Position numbers and translations under genes: made by a program | Shown: one piece after another, positions 1-8,361 of the stretch | Numbering within the stretch: the first letter of the stretch is position 1 | Layout: each line of letters begins with the position of its first letter | NCBI GenBank assembly: GCA_903884065.1 | Contig: CAISDL010000165.1 | Coordinates: 1 to 53,169 of the forward strand | Length of the DNA: 53,169 bases | From: an uncultured Actinomycetes bacterium | Lineage (GTDB): Bacteria; Actinomycetota; Actinomycetes; Mycobacteriales; Mycobacteriaceae | Direction: 5' to 3' | Notes under the pieces: generated by a model | Seen by the model: only the letters and a program-made list of their open reading frames with translations | Databases searched by the model: none | What the model was told of the DNA's origin: nothing

Positions 1-816
1 CTGAGTGCGGTCGCCGCCGGTGAGGTGCTGCTGAACATCGACGCCGACGTCACTGTGCAGGGGGACGGCGTGCTGCGGATGCTGTCGTTGCTCGGCCGGC
101 CCGAACAGGTTCCGGGCGGGCTGGGGGCCGCGCTCGTGACCGCCGTTCCCCGGCAACACACCGGAAGTTTCGGCGAGGCGATGATGATGCCTTTGCTGCA
201 TCTGTCCTACGTCGCCTGGCTGCCGATGCCACTGATCCACCGGACCCGCGACTCCCGGGTGCTGGCGGCCAACGGCCAACTGCTCATGGTGCGACGCTCG
301 GCGCTCGACTCCGTCGGCGGCTGGGCCTCGGTGCGCACCGCATTGGTGGACGACATGGCCCTGTGCCGGGAGTTCAAGAAGAGCGGACAACGCGTCGTGT
401 TCGCCGATGGCGACCGAATTGCCGAGTGCCGCATGTACTCCGACACCTCGTCGCTGTGGCGGGGGTTCGCCAAGAACTTCTATGAGGGCATCGGCGGGCG
501 CCCCGCGGCGATGATCGCCGTGATGGGCTTGCACGTGCTTCTGTTCGTCGCGCCCTATCTCGCCCTGCCGATCGCGGCACTGCTGGGAGCGTGGGGCCTG
601 GCCGCGGCCGCCGCGGTCGGGGTGGCCGCCAACGTGACCCTGCGGCTGATCATGGCCGCCCGCTACGGCCACCGCCTCGGCAGTGTGCTGCTGCATCCCG
701 TGGCAGTGCTCGTCATGATGGGCGTGCTGCTGGACAGCTTCCGTTGGAGCCGCCGCGGTGACATTCGGTGGCGGGGCCGGTCCTACCCGGCACGCGCACA
801 GCGCGAGGCGGCGTGA
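1..816 (+). CDS. Family 2 glycosyltransferase, CrtQ-like (5' truncated by window edge)
   Basis: Likely transfers a sugar to a lipid acceptor, probably a carotenoid acid or alcohol, at the inner face of the membrane. The reading frame is open from base 1, so the N-terminus lies outside the window; 271 codons remain. NIDADV, about ten residues in, carries the DxD-type metal/nucleotide-sugar motif of GT2 enzymes. A middle segment with DDMALCREFKKSG resembles the acceptor-side region of CrtQ/HpnI-like enzymes. The C-terminal part has about three hydrophobic membrane segments. The stop overlaps the GTG of the next gene, so the two are translationally coupled. The carotenoid assignment rests mainly on the acyltransferase and CrtI-family neighbours; another lipid acceptor is possible. 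Confidence 0.75.
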   Translation: MSAVAAGEVLLNIDADVTVQGDGVLRMLSLLGRPEQVPGGLGAALVTAVPRQHTGSFGEAMMMPLLHLSYVAWLPMPLIHRTRDSRVLAANGQLLMVRRSALDSVGGWASVRTALVDDMALCREFKKSGQRVVFADGDRIAECRMYSDTSSLWRGFAKNFYEGIGGRPAAMIAVMGLHVLLFVAPYLALPIAALLGAWGLAAAAAVGVAANVTLRLIMAARYGHRLGSVLLHPVAVLVMMGVLLDSFRWSRRGDIRWRGRSYPARAQREAA

Positions 817-1631
817 ACCCCGACGCCGCGGCCGACCAGCAGGCGCTGGCCCGGGCCGGAGACACCCGGCGGCCGGGCGTCCTGGACTTCGCCCGCGGCT
901 ACTCGCGTCGGCGGGTGGCCCACGGACTCGACGGCGTGTGGGTGGCCGGTTTGGACGAGGCCCGTGCCACGCTGGCCGACCGGCCCGTGCTCTTCGCCGC
1001 CAACCATGTCGCCTGGTGGGACCCGCTGCTGCTGCTGATTCTCGACGAAGCCCTCGGCGGGCTGGGCTGGGCGATGATGGACTCCGAGAATCTTCGTACG
1101 CTGCCGTTCCTGGGCTGGGTCGGCGCGCTGCCCCTGGACCGCAGCAGCCCCGAGCGCAGCAGGCAGTGCCTCGAGTCGTGCGCCGCCCTGCTCGACCGGC
1201 CCGGCCGCGCCCTGTGGATCTTCCCGCAGGGCCGGCAACGTCCCGCCCACCTGCGGCCACTGGACCTCAAACGCGGTGTGCAGACCCTGCACGCGCACAA
1301 CCCGGTCGATGTCATCGCGGTGAGCCTCACCTACGTCCTCCTGGAACGGCAGCACCCCGCGGCGATCGTGCGATTCTCCGCGCCGATGCCGGGTGCTGAG
1401 ATCGCCGGGGACGCGCTGCTGCCCGCGGTCGAGAGCGTCCTGGTCGAGGGCCTGTCAGCCATCGACGTCGCCGCCGTGGCCGCGACCGACGGGCGTCGGG
1501 CCCGAAGCAACCCCGCCGACCCGCTGCCGGGATTCGTCCCACTGGTGCGGCCGCGCCGATTGGTCGACGCCGAGGCACTCGGTGGGCGACTGCTGGGAGC
1601 CTTGCGGCGCAGGAGATCTCGTGCCGGTTGA
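813..1631 (+). CDS. PlsC-type acyltransferase (CrtO-like, carotenoid glycoside context)
   Basis: A 272-residue member of the 1-acyl-glycerol-3-phosphate acyltransferase superfamily. NHVAWWD gives the catalytic H-x4-D motif, and FPQGRQRP occupies the position of the usual FPEGT-type substrate-binding block. There is no clear signal peptide. I chose GTG at 813 because it overlaps the TGA of the glycosyltransferase; an upstream GTG at 768 would lie deep inside that gene. The 3' end overlaps the next gene by 11 bases. Sandwiched between a glycosyltransferase and a CrtI-family enzyme, it may attach a fatty acid to a glycosylated carotenoid, as CrtO does in staphyloxanthin synthesis. That role is inferred from context; an ordinary phospholipid acyltransferase remains possible. 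Confidence 0.75.
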   Translation: MNPDAAADQQALARAGDTRRPGVLDFARGYSRRRVAHGLDGVWVAGLDEARATLADRPVLFAANHVAWWDPLLLLILDEALGGLGWAMMDSENLRTLPFLGWVGALPLDRSSPERSRQCLESCAALLDRPGRALWIFPQGRQRPAHLRPLDLKRGVQTLHAHNPVDVIAVSLTYVLLERQHPAAIVRFSAPMPGAEIAGDALLPAVESVLVEGLSAIDVAAVAATDGRRARSNPADPLPGFVPLVRPRRLVDAEALGGRLLGALRRRRSRAG

Positions 1632-3117
1632 GTCCGGCGGCAAAGTCCTGCTCGTCGGCGCCGGCATCGGCGGGCTGACCGCGGCCCTGGCCCTGGCCGC
1701 CCGTGGGGTGCCCGTGCGGGTGCTTGAGGCCGCCAGCCACCCGGGCGGCAAGGCAGGGGTCGTCGAGGTCGACGGGGTGACGATCGAGACCGGTCCCAGC
1801 GTGCTGACCCTGCCCGACGTCTTCGCCCGGGTCTTCGCCCGTGCGGGCCGACGCCTCGACGAGGTGATCGACCTGCGCCGCCTCGACCCGGGCTTCCGTT
1901 ACCGCTACGCCGACGGCGCGGTACTCGAGGTCTGCCACGACCCCGACGACACCCTGGCGCGCGTTCGCGCGGCACTCGGTTCGGCCGCCGAGGGCGAACT
2001 GGCTTCGTTCCTGAGCTACAGCCGCCGGATCTGGGATGCCGCGGCACCGCATTTCGTCGTGGGACCCGCCCCGACGTGGGCAGCGATGGCCGCCCTCGCC
2101 GTGCGGCACCCGCGCGCCCTGCTCTCCGTCGACCCGTTGCACAGCATGGCCGCGGGCATCGATCGCCATGTCAGCGAACCGCACCTGCGAATGCTGCTGC
2201 GCCGCTACGCGACCTATAACGGCAGCGACCCCCGCCAGGCGCCGGCCACCCTGAACTGCATCGCCCACGTCGAACTGTCGTTGGGCGGCTATGGCGTTCA
2301 GGGCGGCATCCACGCGCTGGTGGCGGCGCTGGTCGATGCCGTCGAGGCGCACGGCGGAGTCATCGAGTACGGAACTGTGGTCGAGCGGGTCCTGGTCGAT
2401 TCCGGCGTCGCGGTCGGAGTCTCGCTGGCCGGCGGTGGGACCCGGCGCGGTCAGGCGGTCGTGGTGAACGCCGACGTGGGGTGGCTTCGGAACGGCGCCC
2501 TGTCCGATCCGGCCCGTCACCTCCCGGCCGCGGCGGAGCCGTCGATGTCCGGCTGGACCGGGGCGCTGCGGGCGGCCCGGCGCGACGACCGACTGCCTCA
2601 CGAGGTGTTGTTCCCGGCCGATTACGACGCGGAGTTCGCCGACATCTTCGACCGCGACCGGCCCCCGGCAGCGCCGACGGTCTATCTCTGCGCCCAGGAG
2701 CGCTGCCACGGACTGCAGGGCTGGGCGAACGACGAGCCGGTCTTCGTGATGGCCAATGCCCCCGCCGAGCCGGCCTCGGGGGCCCGCGCACCCGAGGTCT
2801 GGACCACCCTGGAGGCCGCCGTCGAGCAGCGGATCCGTGCGGCCGGACTGTGGTCCGAGGACGACGCGCTGGTCTGGCGCCGCAGCCCGGCGGACCTGGC
2901 GGCTGCCTTCCCCGGCAGCCGCGGAGCCATCTACGGCGCGGCCAGCAACGACCGCTTTGCCGCCTTCAAGCGGCCGCCGAATCGTGTGCGCAGCGTGCCG
3001 GGTCTCTACCTGGCCTCCGGAAGCGCCCACCCGGGTGGCGGATTGCCGATGGTGGCTCTGTCCGGAATGGCGGCCGCCGACTGCCTCAGCGCGGACCTCG
3101 GCCTGCCGGCGCGGTAG
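1621..3117 (+). CDS. Carotenoid desaturase/oxygenase, CrtI/CrtN/CrtP family
   Basis: A 498-residue FAD-dependent enzyme, the usual length for this family. The N-terminus has the dinucleotide fold VGAGIGGLTAALALAARG, followed by the PGGKAG region. The C-terminus has LYLASGSAHPGGGLPMVALSG, the family signature that closes the FAD site. These enzymes desaturate phytoene or diapophytoene, or oxidise terminal methyl groups of a desaturated carotenoid. The GTG at 1621 overlaps the acyltransferase stop by 11 bases and places the Rossmann motif about ten residues in. With a glycosyltransferase and an acyltransferase upstream, a CrtP-like terminal oxidation that creates a carboxyl for glycosylation is attractive. 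Phytoene synthase is not in the window, so the substrate cannot be decided. Confidence 0.8.
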   Translation: MPVESGGKVLLVGAGIGGLTAALALAARGVPVRVLEAASHPGGKAGVVEVDGVTIETGPSVLTLPDVFARVFARAGRRLDEVIDLRRLDPGFRYRYADGAVLEVCHDPDDTLARVRAALGSAAEGELASFLSYSRRIWDAAAPHFVVGPAPTWAAMAALAVRHPRALLSVDPLHSMAAGIDRHVSEPHLRMLLRRYATYNGSDPRQAPATLNCIAHVELSLGGYGVQGGIHALVAALVDAVEAHGGVIEYGTVVERVLVDSGVAVGVSLAGGGTRRGQAVVVNADVGWLRNGALSDPARHLPAAAEPSMSGWTGALRAARRDDRLPHEVLFPADYDAEFADIFDRDRPPAAPTVYLCAQERCHGLQGWANDEPVFVMANAPAEPASGARAPEVWTTLEAAVEQRIRAAGLWSEDDALVWRRSPADLAAAFPGSRGAIYGAASNDRFAAFKRPPNRVRSVPGLYLASGSAHPGGGLPMVALSGMAAADCLSADLGLPAR

Positions 3118-3145
3118 CTCTCAACCGGCAGCGGGGCCGGCGGCG

Positions 3146-3727
3146 TCAATGCACGATCGCATTCCGCGGCCGCCGGTCATCGGACGTTCTGGGCACCGCT
3201 GCACTGTCACGATCAGTGAATCGCTTTGTCCAACAGCAGAATTCCAGCATGATCCCGTCCGGGTCGGCGAAGTAGAACGAACGGATGTAAACCCCCGGAT
3301 ATGGCTTCTCGGCCACCTGCGTCGGGCTGTCGTCATGGTTGAGCACCGGACCCACCTCGACGCCTTTGTCGATCAACCGCTGCCGGTACTCCTCGAACTT
3401 CTCCGGCGGCACATGGAAAGCGAGGTGGTTCATCGAGCCGACGGCGGTGATGATGTCGCCCACCCCGGGCAGCGCGCTGGGCACGGTGTCCCCTTGCTCG
3501 CCGTCGGGAGCATCGCGGAACCAGAAGAACGCCACACAGTCGCCGTTGCCCGCGTCGAAGAAGAAGTGCTGTCCCATGTCGTCGGGCAGATCCATCGACT
3601 TGATCAATGGCATCCCGAGCACACCGGAGTAGAAATCGACGGTGCGCTGCATGTCCGCGCACACCAGGGCGACGTGATTGATGCCGCCGAGTTCGAACTC
3701 ACGGTTGGGGTAATCGGGCTTGATCAT
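3146..3727 (-). CDS. VOC family protein (glyoxalase/dioxygenase fold), Rv0274-like
   Basis: A 193-residue vicinal-oxygen-chelate protein. NHVALVCADMQRTVDFYSGVLGM is a typical first beta-alpha-beta-beta-beta half. NHLAFHV and the late DPDGIMLEF supply a second His and a Glu of the kind that bind metal. The length equals that remembered for M. tuberculosis Rv0274, which keeps the same relative strand. The start at 3727 is fixed by a strong AGGAGGAG eight bases upstream; a longer open frame to 3895 has no family similarity before this Met. The substrate is unknown: members include glyoxalases, ring-cleavage dioxygenases and fosfomycin-type resistance enzymes. It is divergent from the dehydrogenase at 3792, with 64 bases between them. 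Confidence 0.85.
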   Translation of the reverse strand: MIKPDYPNREFELGGINHVALVCADMQRTVDFYSGVLGMPLIKSMDLPDDMGQHFFFDAGNGDCVAFFWFRDAPDGEQGDTVPSALPGVGDIITAVGSMNHLAFHVPPEKFEEYRQRLIDKGVEVGPVLNHDDSPTQVAEKPYPGVYIRSFYFADPDGIMLEFCCWTKRFTDRDSAAVPRTSDDRRPRNAIVH

Positions 3728-3735
3728 GGGCGCAT

Positions 3736-3743
3736 CTCCTCCT
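3736..3743 (-). promoter_or_regulatory. Strong ribosome binding site of the VOC gene
   Basis: AGGAGGAG on the minus strand, eight bases before the ATG at 3727. It decides the start, since the frame stays open a further 56 codons upstream. Confidence 0.8.
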
Positions 3744-3778
3744 GAAGGGGGATTGTAGGCACCGCCCGGCGGCGCGAA

Positions 3779-3784
3779 TATCGT
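3779..3784 (+). promoter_or_regulatory. Candidate -10 box for a leaderless transcript
   Basis: TATCGT ends seven bases before the ATG at 3792, so transcription would begin at or next to the start codon. This is the usual layout of mycobacterial leaderless mRNAs. No Shine-Dalgarno sequence is visible. Confidence 0.45.
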
Positions 3785-3791
3785 CATCACC

Positions 3792-4784
3792 ATGCCGCCC
3801 GGCCCCGACCCAGCCAAGGTGAAGGTGCTCGCGCACTTCATCCCCGGCGACACCGTGCTGGAGATGGTTGCGACGGAGGCGGATTGGCTCGACATCCGGT
3901 GGTGTCACGAGGACGACGACCGCACCCTGCATCGCGAACTGCCCTGGGCCGACGCGGTGTGGCACGTGTTGCGGCCCCTGTCGGGTGCTGACCTTCGCCG
4001 CGGCTCGGATCTGCGCCTGGTGCACAAACTCGGCGCGGGGGTCAACACGGTCGACGTCGCCGTTGCCACCGAACTGGGAATCGCGGTGGCCAACATGCCG
4101 GGGGCGAATGCACCGTCGGCGGCTGAGGGCACGGTGATGCTGATGCTCGCCGCGATGCGCCGTCTGCGCGAACTGGACGCCGCGACCCGCGCCGGGCGGG
4201 GGTGGCCGACCGATGCAAGCCTCGGAGAGACCGTGCGCGACATCGGTGCCTGCACGGTGGGACTGGTGGGTTACGGCAACATCGCCCGACGCGTCGAACG
4301 GATCGTGGCGGCCATGGGGGCGCGGGTTCTACACACCAGCACCCGCGATGACGGCACACCCGACTGGCGATCGCTGTCCGGATTGCTCGCCGACAGCGAC
4401 ATCGTCAGCCTTCATCTGCCGCTGACGCCCCAGACCGCGACACTCATCGATCGGGAAGCCATGGAGTCGATGAAGCCGAATGCCCTGCTGGTCAATACCT
4501 CTCGCGGTGGAATCATCGATGAAGCCGCGCTGATCGAGGCCCTTCGGCACGGAAGGCTGGCCGCCGCCGGACTCGACGTGTTCGCCGCCGAACCCGTCGA
4601 CACCGACAGTCCGCTTCTGACGTTGGACAACGTCGTCCTCACCCCGCACGTCGTCTGGTACACCCGAGACACCATGCGCCGCTATATCACCGAGGCGATA
4701 GACAACTGCCGGCGACTGCGCAGCGGGCATGATCTGGTCAACGTCGTCAACGGGAGGCATCATGTCCGACTCAACCGCGCCTGA
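3792..4784 (+). CDS. D-isomer-specific 2-hydroxyacid dehydrogenase
   Basis: A 330-residue NAD(P)-dependent dehydrogenase of the phosphoglycerate dehydrogenase / glyoxylate-hydroxypyruvate reductase family. The cofactor motif GLVGYGNIARR is near residues 157-167. The catalytic set is present: Arg238 in NTSRGG, Glu267 in AAEP and His286 in LTPH. It is too short for a C-terminal ACT domain, so it is not a regulated serine-pathway SerA. The next gene, an anion-type MFS carrier, starts inside its 3' end, which suggests uptake and oxidation or reduction of an organic acid such as tartronate, glycerate or hydroxypyruvate. The actual substrate is not readable from sequence. A -10-like box just upstream suggests leaderless expression. 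Confidence 0.85.
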   Translation: MPPGPDPAKVKVLAHFIPGDTVLEMVATEADWLDIRWCHEDDDRTLHRELPWADAVWHVLRPLSGADLRRGSDLRLVHKLGAGVNTVDVAVATELGIAVANMPGANAPSAAEGTVMLMLAAMRRLRELDAATRAGRGWPTDASLGETVRDIGACTVGLVGYGNIARRVERIVAAMGARVLHTSTRDDGTPDWRSLSGLLADSDIVSLHLPLTPQTATLIDREAMESMKPNALLVNTSRGGIIDEAALIEALRHGRLAAAGLDVFAAEPVDTDSPLLTLDNVVLTPHVVWYTRDTMRRYITEAIDNCRRLRSGHDLVNVVNGRHHVRLNRA

Positions 4785-6099
4785 CTCCGCGGAGTCGAGA
4801 ACCCTGCGCGCCGTGACGGTACGGCTGATTCCGTTGTTGATGGCGCTGTACTTCGTCAACTACCTCGACCGCACCAATCTGGGGATCGCCAAGGCCGAGG
4901 TCAGCGCCGACCTGCAACTGTCGGCGACGATGTTCGGCCTCGCGTCGGGCATCTTCTTCATCGGCTACGTACTGGTGGAAGTTCCGTCGAACCTGGCCCT
5001 GGCGCGCTTCGGTGCACGACGATGGCTGGCCCGCATCGCAGTCTCGTGGGGCGTCGTCGCGGTGGCCATCGCCTTCTCCCCCAACGCGCACGTCCTGTTG
5101 GCACTGCGGTTCCTGCTCGGCGTCGCCGAGGCAGGCCTATTCCCGGGAATCGTGTTCTATCTGAGTCAATGGTTTCCCGCCGCATACCGGGCCCGCGTCG
5201 TCGGGGTCTTCATGATGGCCGTGCCGATCGCCTCGGCGGTAGGAACGCCGTTGGGCGCCTGGCTGATTCAGACCGGTCACGGTGTATTCGGCTTGGCCGG
5301 TTGGCGATTCATGATGATCTGCGTGGGTCTGCCCGCGGTGATCCTCGGCGTGGTCTGCTGGTTCTACCTCACCGATCGGCCCGCCGACGCGCACTGGCTG
5401 ACCGACGACCAGCGCGGCTGGCTCATCTCCACACTGGCGGCCGAAGAGCGCAACGTCACCAGCAGCTACCACTTCCCGCTGCGCCGAACGCTGACCAGTC
5501 CTCGGGTCTGGGCGCTGGCCGTCGTCTACTTCGGCGTCGCCTACGGGCTGTACGCGTTGGCCTTCTTCCTGCCGTCGATCGTCGCCGGCTTCAAGAAGAC
5601 CTTCGGGCTGCAGCTTTCCCTGATCCAGGTGGGACTGATCACGGCGATCCCCTACGTATTCGGTGCGATCGCCATGTTCCTGTGGTCCCGGCACGCCGAC
5701 CGCACCCGCGAGCACGTCTGGCATGTGGCGATCCCGTTGTTCATCGGCGGGGGCGCCATTCCGGTGGCGTTGTACCTGCACCACCCGATCGCGGTGATGG
5801 TGATGGTGGTCATCGCCGCGATGGGGATCTTCGCCGCCCTGCCGGTGTTCTGGGCGCTGCCCTCGCGGTTCCTCGCCGGCGCGGCGGCGGCGGGTGGGAT
5901 CGGGCTGATCAACTCGGTGGGCAATCTCGGCGGCTTCGCCGCTCCGTACGCGACCGGAGCACTGGAAGACCTGACCGGAACCAACAAGGCCGGCATGTGG
6001 GCGGTCGGGATGACAATGGTGCTCGGCGGGGCCCTGGTCGTCTGGTTGCGGGCGGCCCCGAGTCCTCTGAGCCCTCAGGTAGCGGCCCACCCCGGGTAG
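4762..6099 (+). CDS. MFS transporter, anion:cation symporter (ACS) family
   Basis: A 445-residue inner-membrane carrier with about 12 hydrophobic segments. YFVNYLDRTNLGIA near residue 30 is the hallmark start of ACS-family permeases for tartrate, phthalate, 4-hydroxyphenylacetate or galactonate-type organic anions. I chose ATG 4762 because GGGAGG lies five bases upstream; it overlaps the dehydrogenase by 23 bases, so the two form an operon. It probably imports the 2-hydroxyacid, or a precursor, used by the upstream enzyme. The family is secure; the substrate is inferred. Confidence 0.85.
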   Translation: MSDSTAPDSAESRTLRAVTVRLIPLLMALYFVNYLDRTNLGIAKAEVSADLQLSATMFGLASGIFFIGYVLVEVPSNLALARFGARRWLARIAVSWGVVAVAIAFSPNAHVLLALRFLLGVAEAGLFPGIVFYLSQWFPAAYRARVVGVFMMAVPIASAVGTPLGAWLIQTGHGVFGLAGWRFMMICVGLPAVILGVVCWFYLTDRPADAHWLTDDQRGWLISTLAAEERNVTSSYHFPLRRTLTSPRVWALAVVYFGVAYGLYALAFFLPSIVAGFKKTFGLQLSLIQVGLITAIPYVFGAIAMFLWSRHADRTREHVWHVAIPLFIGGGAIPVALYLHHPIAVMVMVVIAAMGIFAALPVFWALPSRFLAGAAAAGGIGLINSVGNLGGFAAPYATGALEDLTGTNKAGMWAVGMTMVLGGALVVWLRAAPSPLSPQVAAHPG

Positions 6100-6153
6100 T
6101 ACCCTCGGTCCCAACCCACCGGTTAATCGGCAGCTACGAGAGGCCATCCAACA

Positions 6154-8352
6154 ATGCCCATCGCGATCACCTCTGAGCATCAGGATCTGGCGGCCTCGGT
6201 ACGCGCCCTGGTGAAGCGCGTAGCCCCGGCCGAGGTTCTGCACGCGGCGCTGGAAACTCCGATCGACAGCCCCCCGCCGTACTGGCGCGCCGCGGCAGAA
6301 CAGGGTTTGCACGGTCTGCACCTGGCCGAGTCCGTCGGCGGACAGGGTTTCGGCCTGCTGGAACTCGCGATCGCGATCGCCGAATTCGGTTACGGCGCGG
6401 TCCCCGGCCCCTACGTGCCCTCCGCCATCGCCGGCGCACTGATCGCCGCCCACGACCCCGACGCCAAGGTCCTGGCCGAACTGGCCGCCGGTGAGGCCAT
6501 CGCCGCCTTCGCCCTGGAGTCCGACCTCACCGCCAGCCGCCAGGGTGACACGTACGTGATCCGCGGCGAGGCGCGGTCAGTGCCAGCCGCCACCCAGGCC
6601 TCGGTGCTGGTGTTGCCGGTCAACATCGAGAGCGGGATCGAGTGGGCGGTGCTCGACGCCGATTCCCTGGAGATCGTGCCGCTTCGGTCGGTGGATGCGC
6701 TGCGCCCGGTGGCGCACGTGCGGGCCAACGGGATCGAGATCGGGACCGACCGGTTGCTCTCCGGGGTCTCGCAGGCCGCCGGACGGGCGATCGCGACCGC
6801 GTTGCTCTCCGCCGAGGCGGTCGGACTCGCCCGCTGGGCGACCGACACCGCCTCGGAGTACGCCAAGATCCGCGAACAGTTCGGCCGCCCGATCGGCCAG
6901 TTCCAGGCGATCAAACACAAGTGCGCCGAGATGATCGCCACCACCGAACGCGCCACCGCCGCGGTGTGGGACGCGGTCCGCGCGATCGACGAAGCGGCCG
7001 AGCAGGATTGGGACAACGAGGCCACCCACTACGAGTTCGCCGCCGCCGCGGCGGCGACGCTGGCCCCGGCCGCGGCCCAGCGCTGTGCACAGGACTGCAT
7101 CCAGGTGCACGGCGGCATCGGCTTCACCTGGGAACACGACACCAATGTGTACTACCGGCACACCCTCGGACTGGTGGCGGCGTTCGGTCGGTCCCACGAC
7201 TACCCGCAGCGCGTCTTCGACACCGCCACGACCACCGGGATGCGACCGCTGGACATCGACCTCGATCCCGACACCGAGAAGCTGCGCAGCGAGATCAGCG
7301 CTGAAGTGGCTGCGCTGAAAGCGATTCCGAGTGATCAGCGCAAGGCGGCGATCGCCGAGGGCGGCTGGGTACTGCCCTACCTGCCCAAGCCGTGGGGTCG
7401 CGCTGCCACACCGGTGGAGCAGATCATCATCTCGCAGGAGTTCAGCACCGGACGGGTCAAGCGACCGGCGATGGGTATCGCAGCCTGGCTCATCCCGTCG
7501 ATCGTGGCCTACGGCACCGATGAACAGAAGCAACGATTCCTTCCGCCGACCTTCCGCGGCGAAATGATCTGGTGCCAGCTGTTTTCCGAGCCGGGAGCCG
7601 GATCGGACCTGGCCAGCCTGACCACCAAGGCCACCAAGGTCGACGGCGGCTGGCGCATTACCGGCCAGAAGATCTGGACCACCGCCGCTCAGTTCTCGCA
7701 GTGGGGCGCACTGCTGGCGCGCACCAACCCGGACGCGCCGAAGCACAACGGGATCAGCTACTTCCTGCTCGATATGAAGCAGCCGGGTGTGGAGGTCAAG
7801 CCGCTTCGGGAGCTGACCGGCAACGCGCTGTTCAACACCGTCTTCATCGATGACGTCTTCGTCCCCGACGAGTTGCTGCTGGGCCAGGTTGATCACGGCT
7901 GGGAGGTCAGCCGCAACACCCTGACCGCAGAACGGGTCTCGATCGGCAGCGACGAGCCGTGGTTCCTGCCGAGCCTGCCCCGGTTCATCGAGTTCGTCAC
8001 CGAAGGGCACTTCGACCAGGTCGGCCAGCACCGGGCCGGAGAGCTGATCGCCGAGGGGCACGCCGCCAAGCTGCTGTCCATGCGTTCGACGCTGCTGACC
8101 CTGGCCGGCGGCGACGCGATGCCGTCGGCCGCCATCTCGAAGCTGCTGTCGATGCGCACCGGGCAGGGCTACGCCGAGTTCGCGGTGTCCTCGTTCGGTG
8201 TCGACGGCGCGATCTGGGAGGAGGACTCGCTGCAAGGCAAGTGGGCCGAGTTCCTGTTGGCGAGCCGGTCCACCACCATCTACGGCGGCACCTCCGAGGT
8301 CCAGCTCAACATCATCGCCGAGCGTCTGCTGGGCCTGCCCCGCGATCCGTAG
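6154..8352 (+). CDS. fadE6: Double-domain acyl-CoA dehydrogenase, FadE6-like
   Basis: A 732-residue protein made of two tandem acyl-CoA dehydrogenase domains, roughly 1-365 and 366-732. It oxidises acyl-CoA to enoyl-CoA using FAD, passing electrons to ETF. The first half shows REQFGRPIGQFQAIKHK and VHGGIGFTWEHD. The second shows CQLFSEPGAGSDLASL, the GQKIWTT segment and a terminal YGGTSEVQLNIIAERLLG. In the second half the usual YEGT catalytic position is Gly; a Glu in LTAERVSIG may act instead, as in isovaleryl-CoA-dehydrogenase-like enzymes. Mtb FadE6 (Rv0271c, about 731 residues) is likewise convergent with fadD2, so synteny supports the name. Substrate unknown, possibly branched or steroid-derived. 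Confidence 0.85.
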   Translation: MPIAITSEHQDLAASVRALVKRVAPAEVLHAALETPIDSPPPYWRAAAEQGLHGLHLAESVGGQGFGLLELAIAIAEFGYGAVPGPYVPSAIAGALIAAHDPDAKVLAELAAGEAIAAFALESDLTASRQGDTYVIRGEARSVPAATQASVLVLPVNIESGIEWAVLDADSLEIVPLRSVDALRPVAHVRANGIEIGTDRLLSGVSQAAGRAIATALLSAEAVGLARWATDTASEYAKIREQFGRPIGQFQAIKHKCAEMIATTERATAAVWDAVRAIDEAAEQDWDNEATHYEFAAAAAATLAPAAAQRCAQDCIQVHGGIGFTWEHDTNVYYRHTLGLVAAFGRSHDYPQRVFDTATTTGMRPLDIDLDPDTEKLRSEISAEVAALKAIPSDQRKAAIAEGGWVLPYLPKPWGRAATPVEQIIISQEFSTGRVKRPAMGIAAWLIPSIVAYGTDEQKQRFLPPTFRGEMIWCQLFSEPGAGSDLASLTTKATKVDGGWRITGQKIWTTAAQFSQWGALLARTNPDAPKHNGISYFLLDMKQPGVEVKPLRELTGNALFNTVFIDDVFVPDELLLGQVDHGWEVSRNTLTAERVSIGSDEPWFLPSLPRFIEFVTEGHFDQVGQHRAGELIAEGHAAKLLSMRSTLLTLAGGDAMPSAAISKLLSMRTGQGYAEFAVSSFGVDGAIWEEDSLQGKWAEFLLASRSTTIYGGTSEVQLNIIAERLLGLPRDP

Positions 8353-8361
8353 GCCGCGCGT

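Noticed and set aside
1327..3030. Antisense frame over the carotenoid enzyme
   Set aside because: Shadow of the FAD-binding gene; no motif or ribosome binding site.
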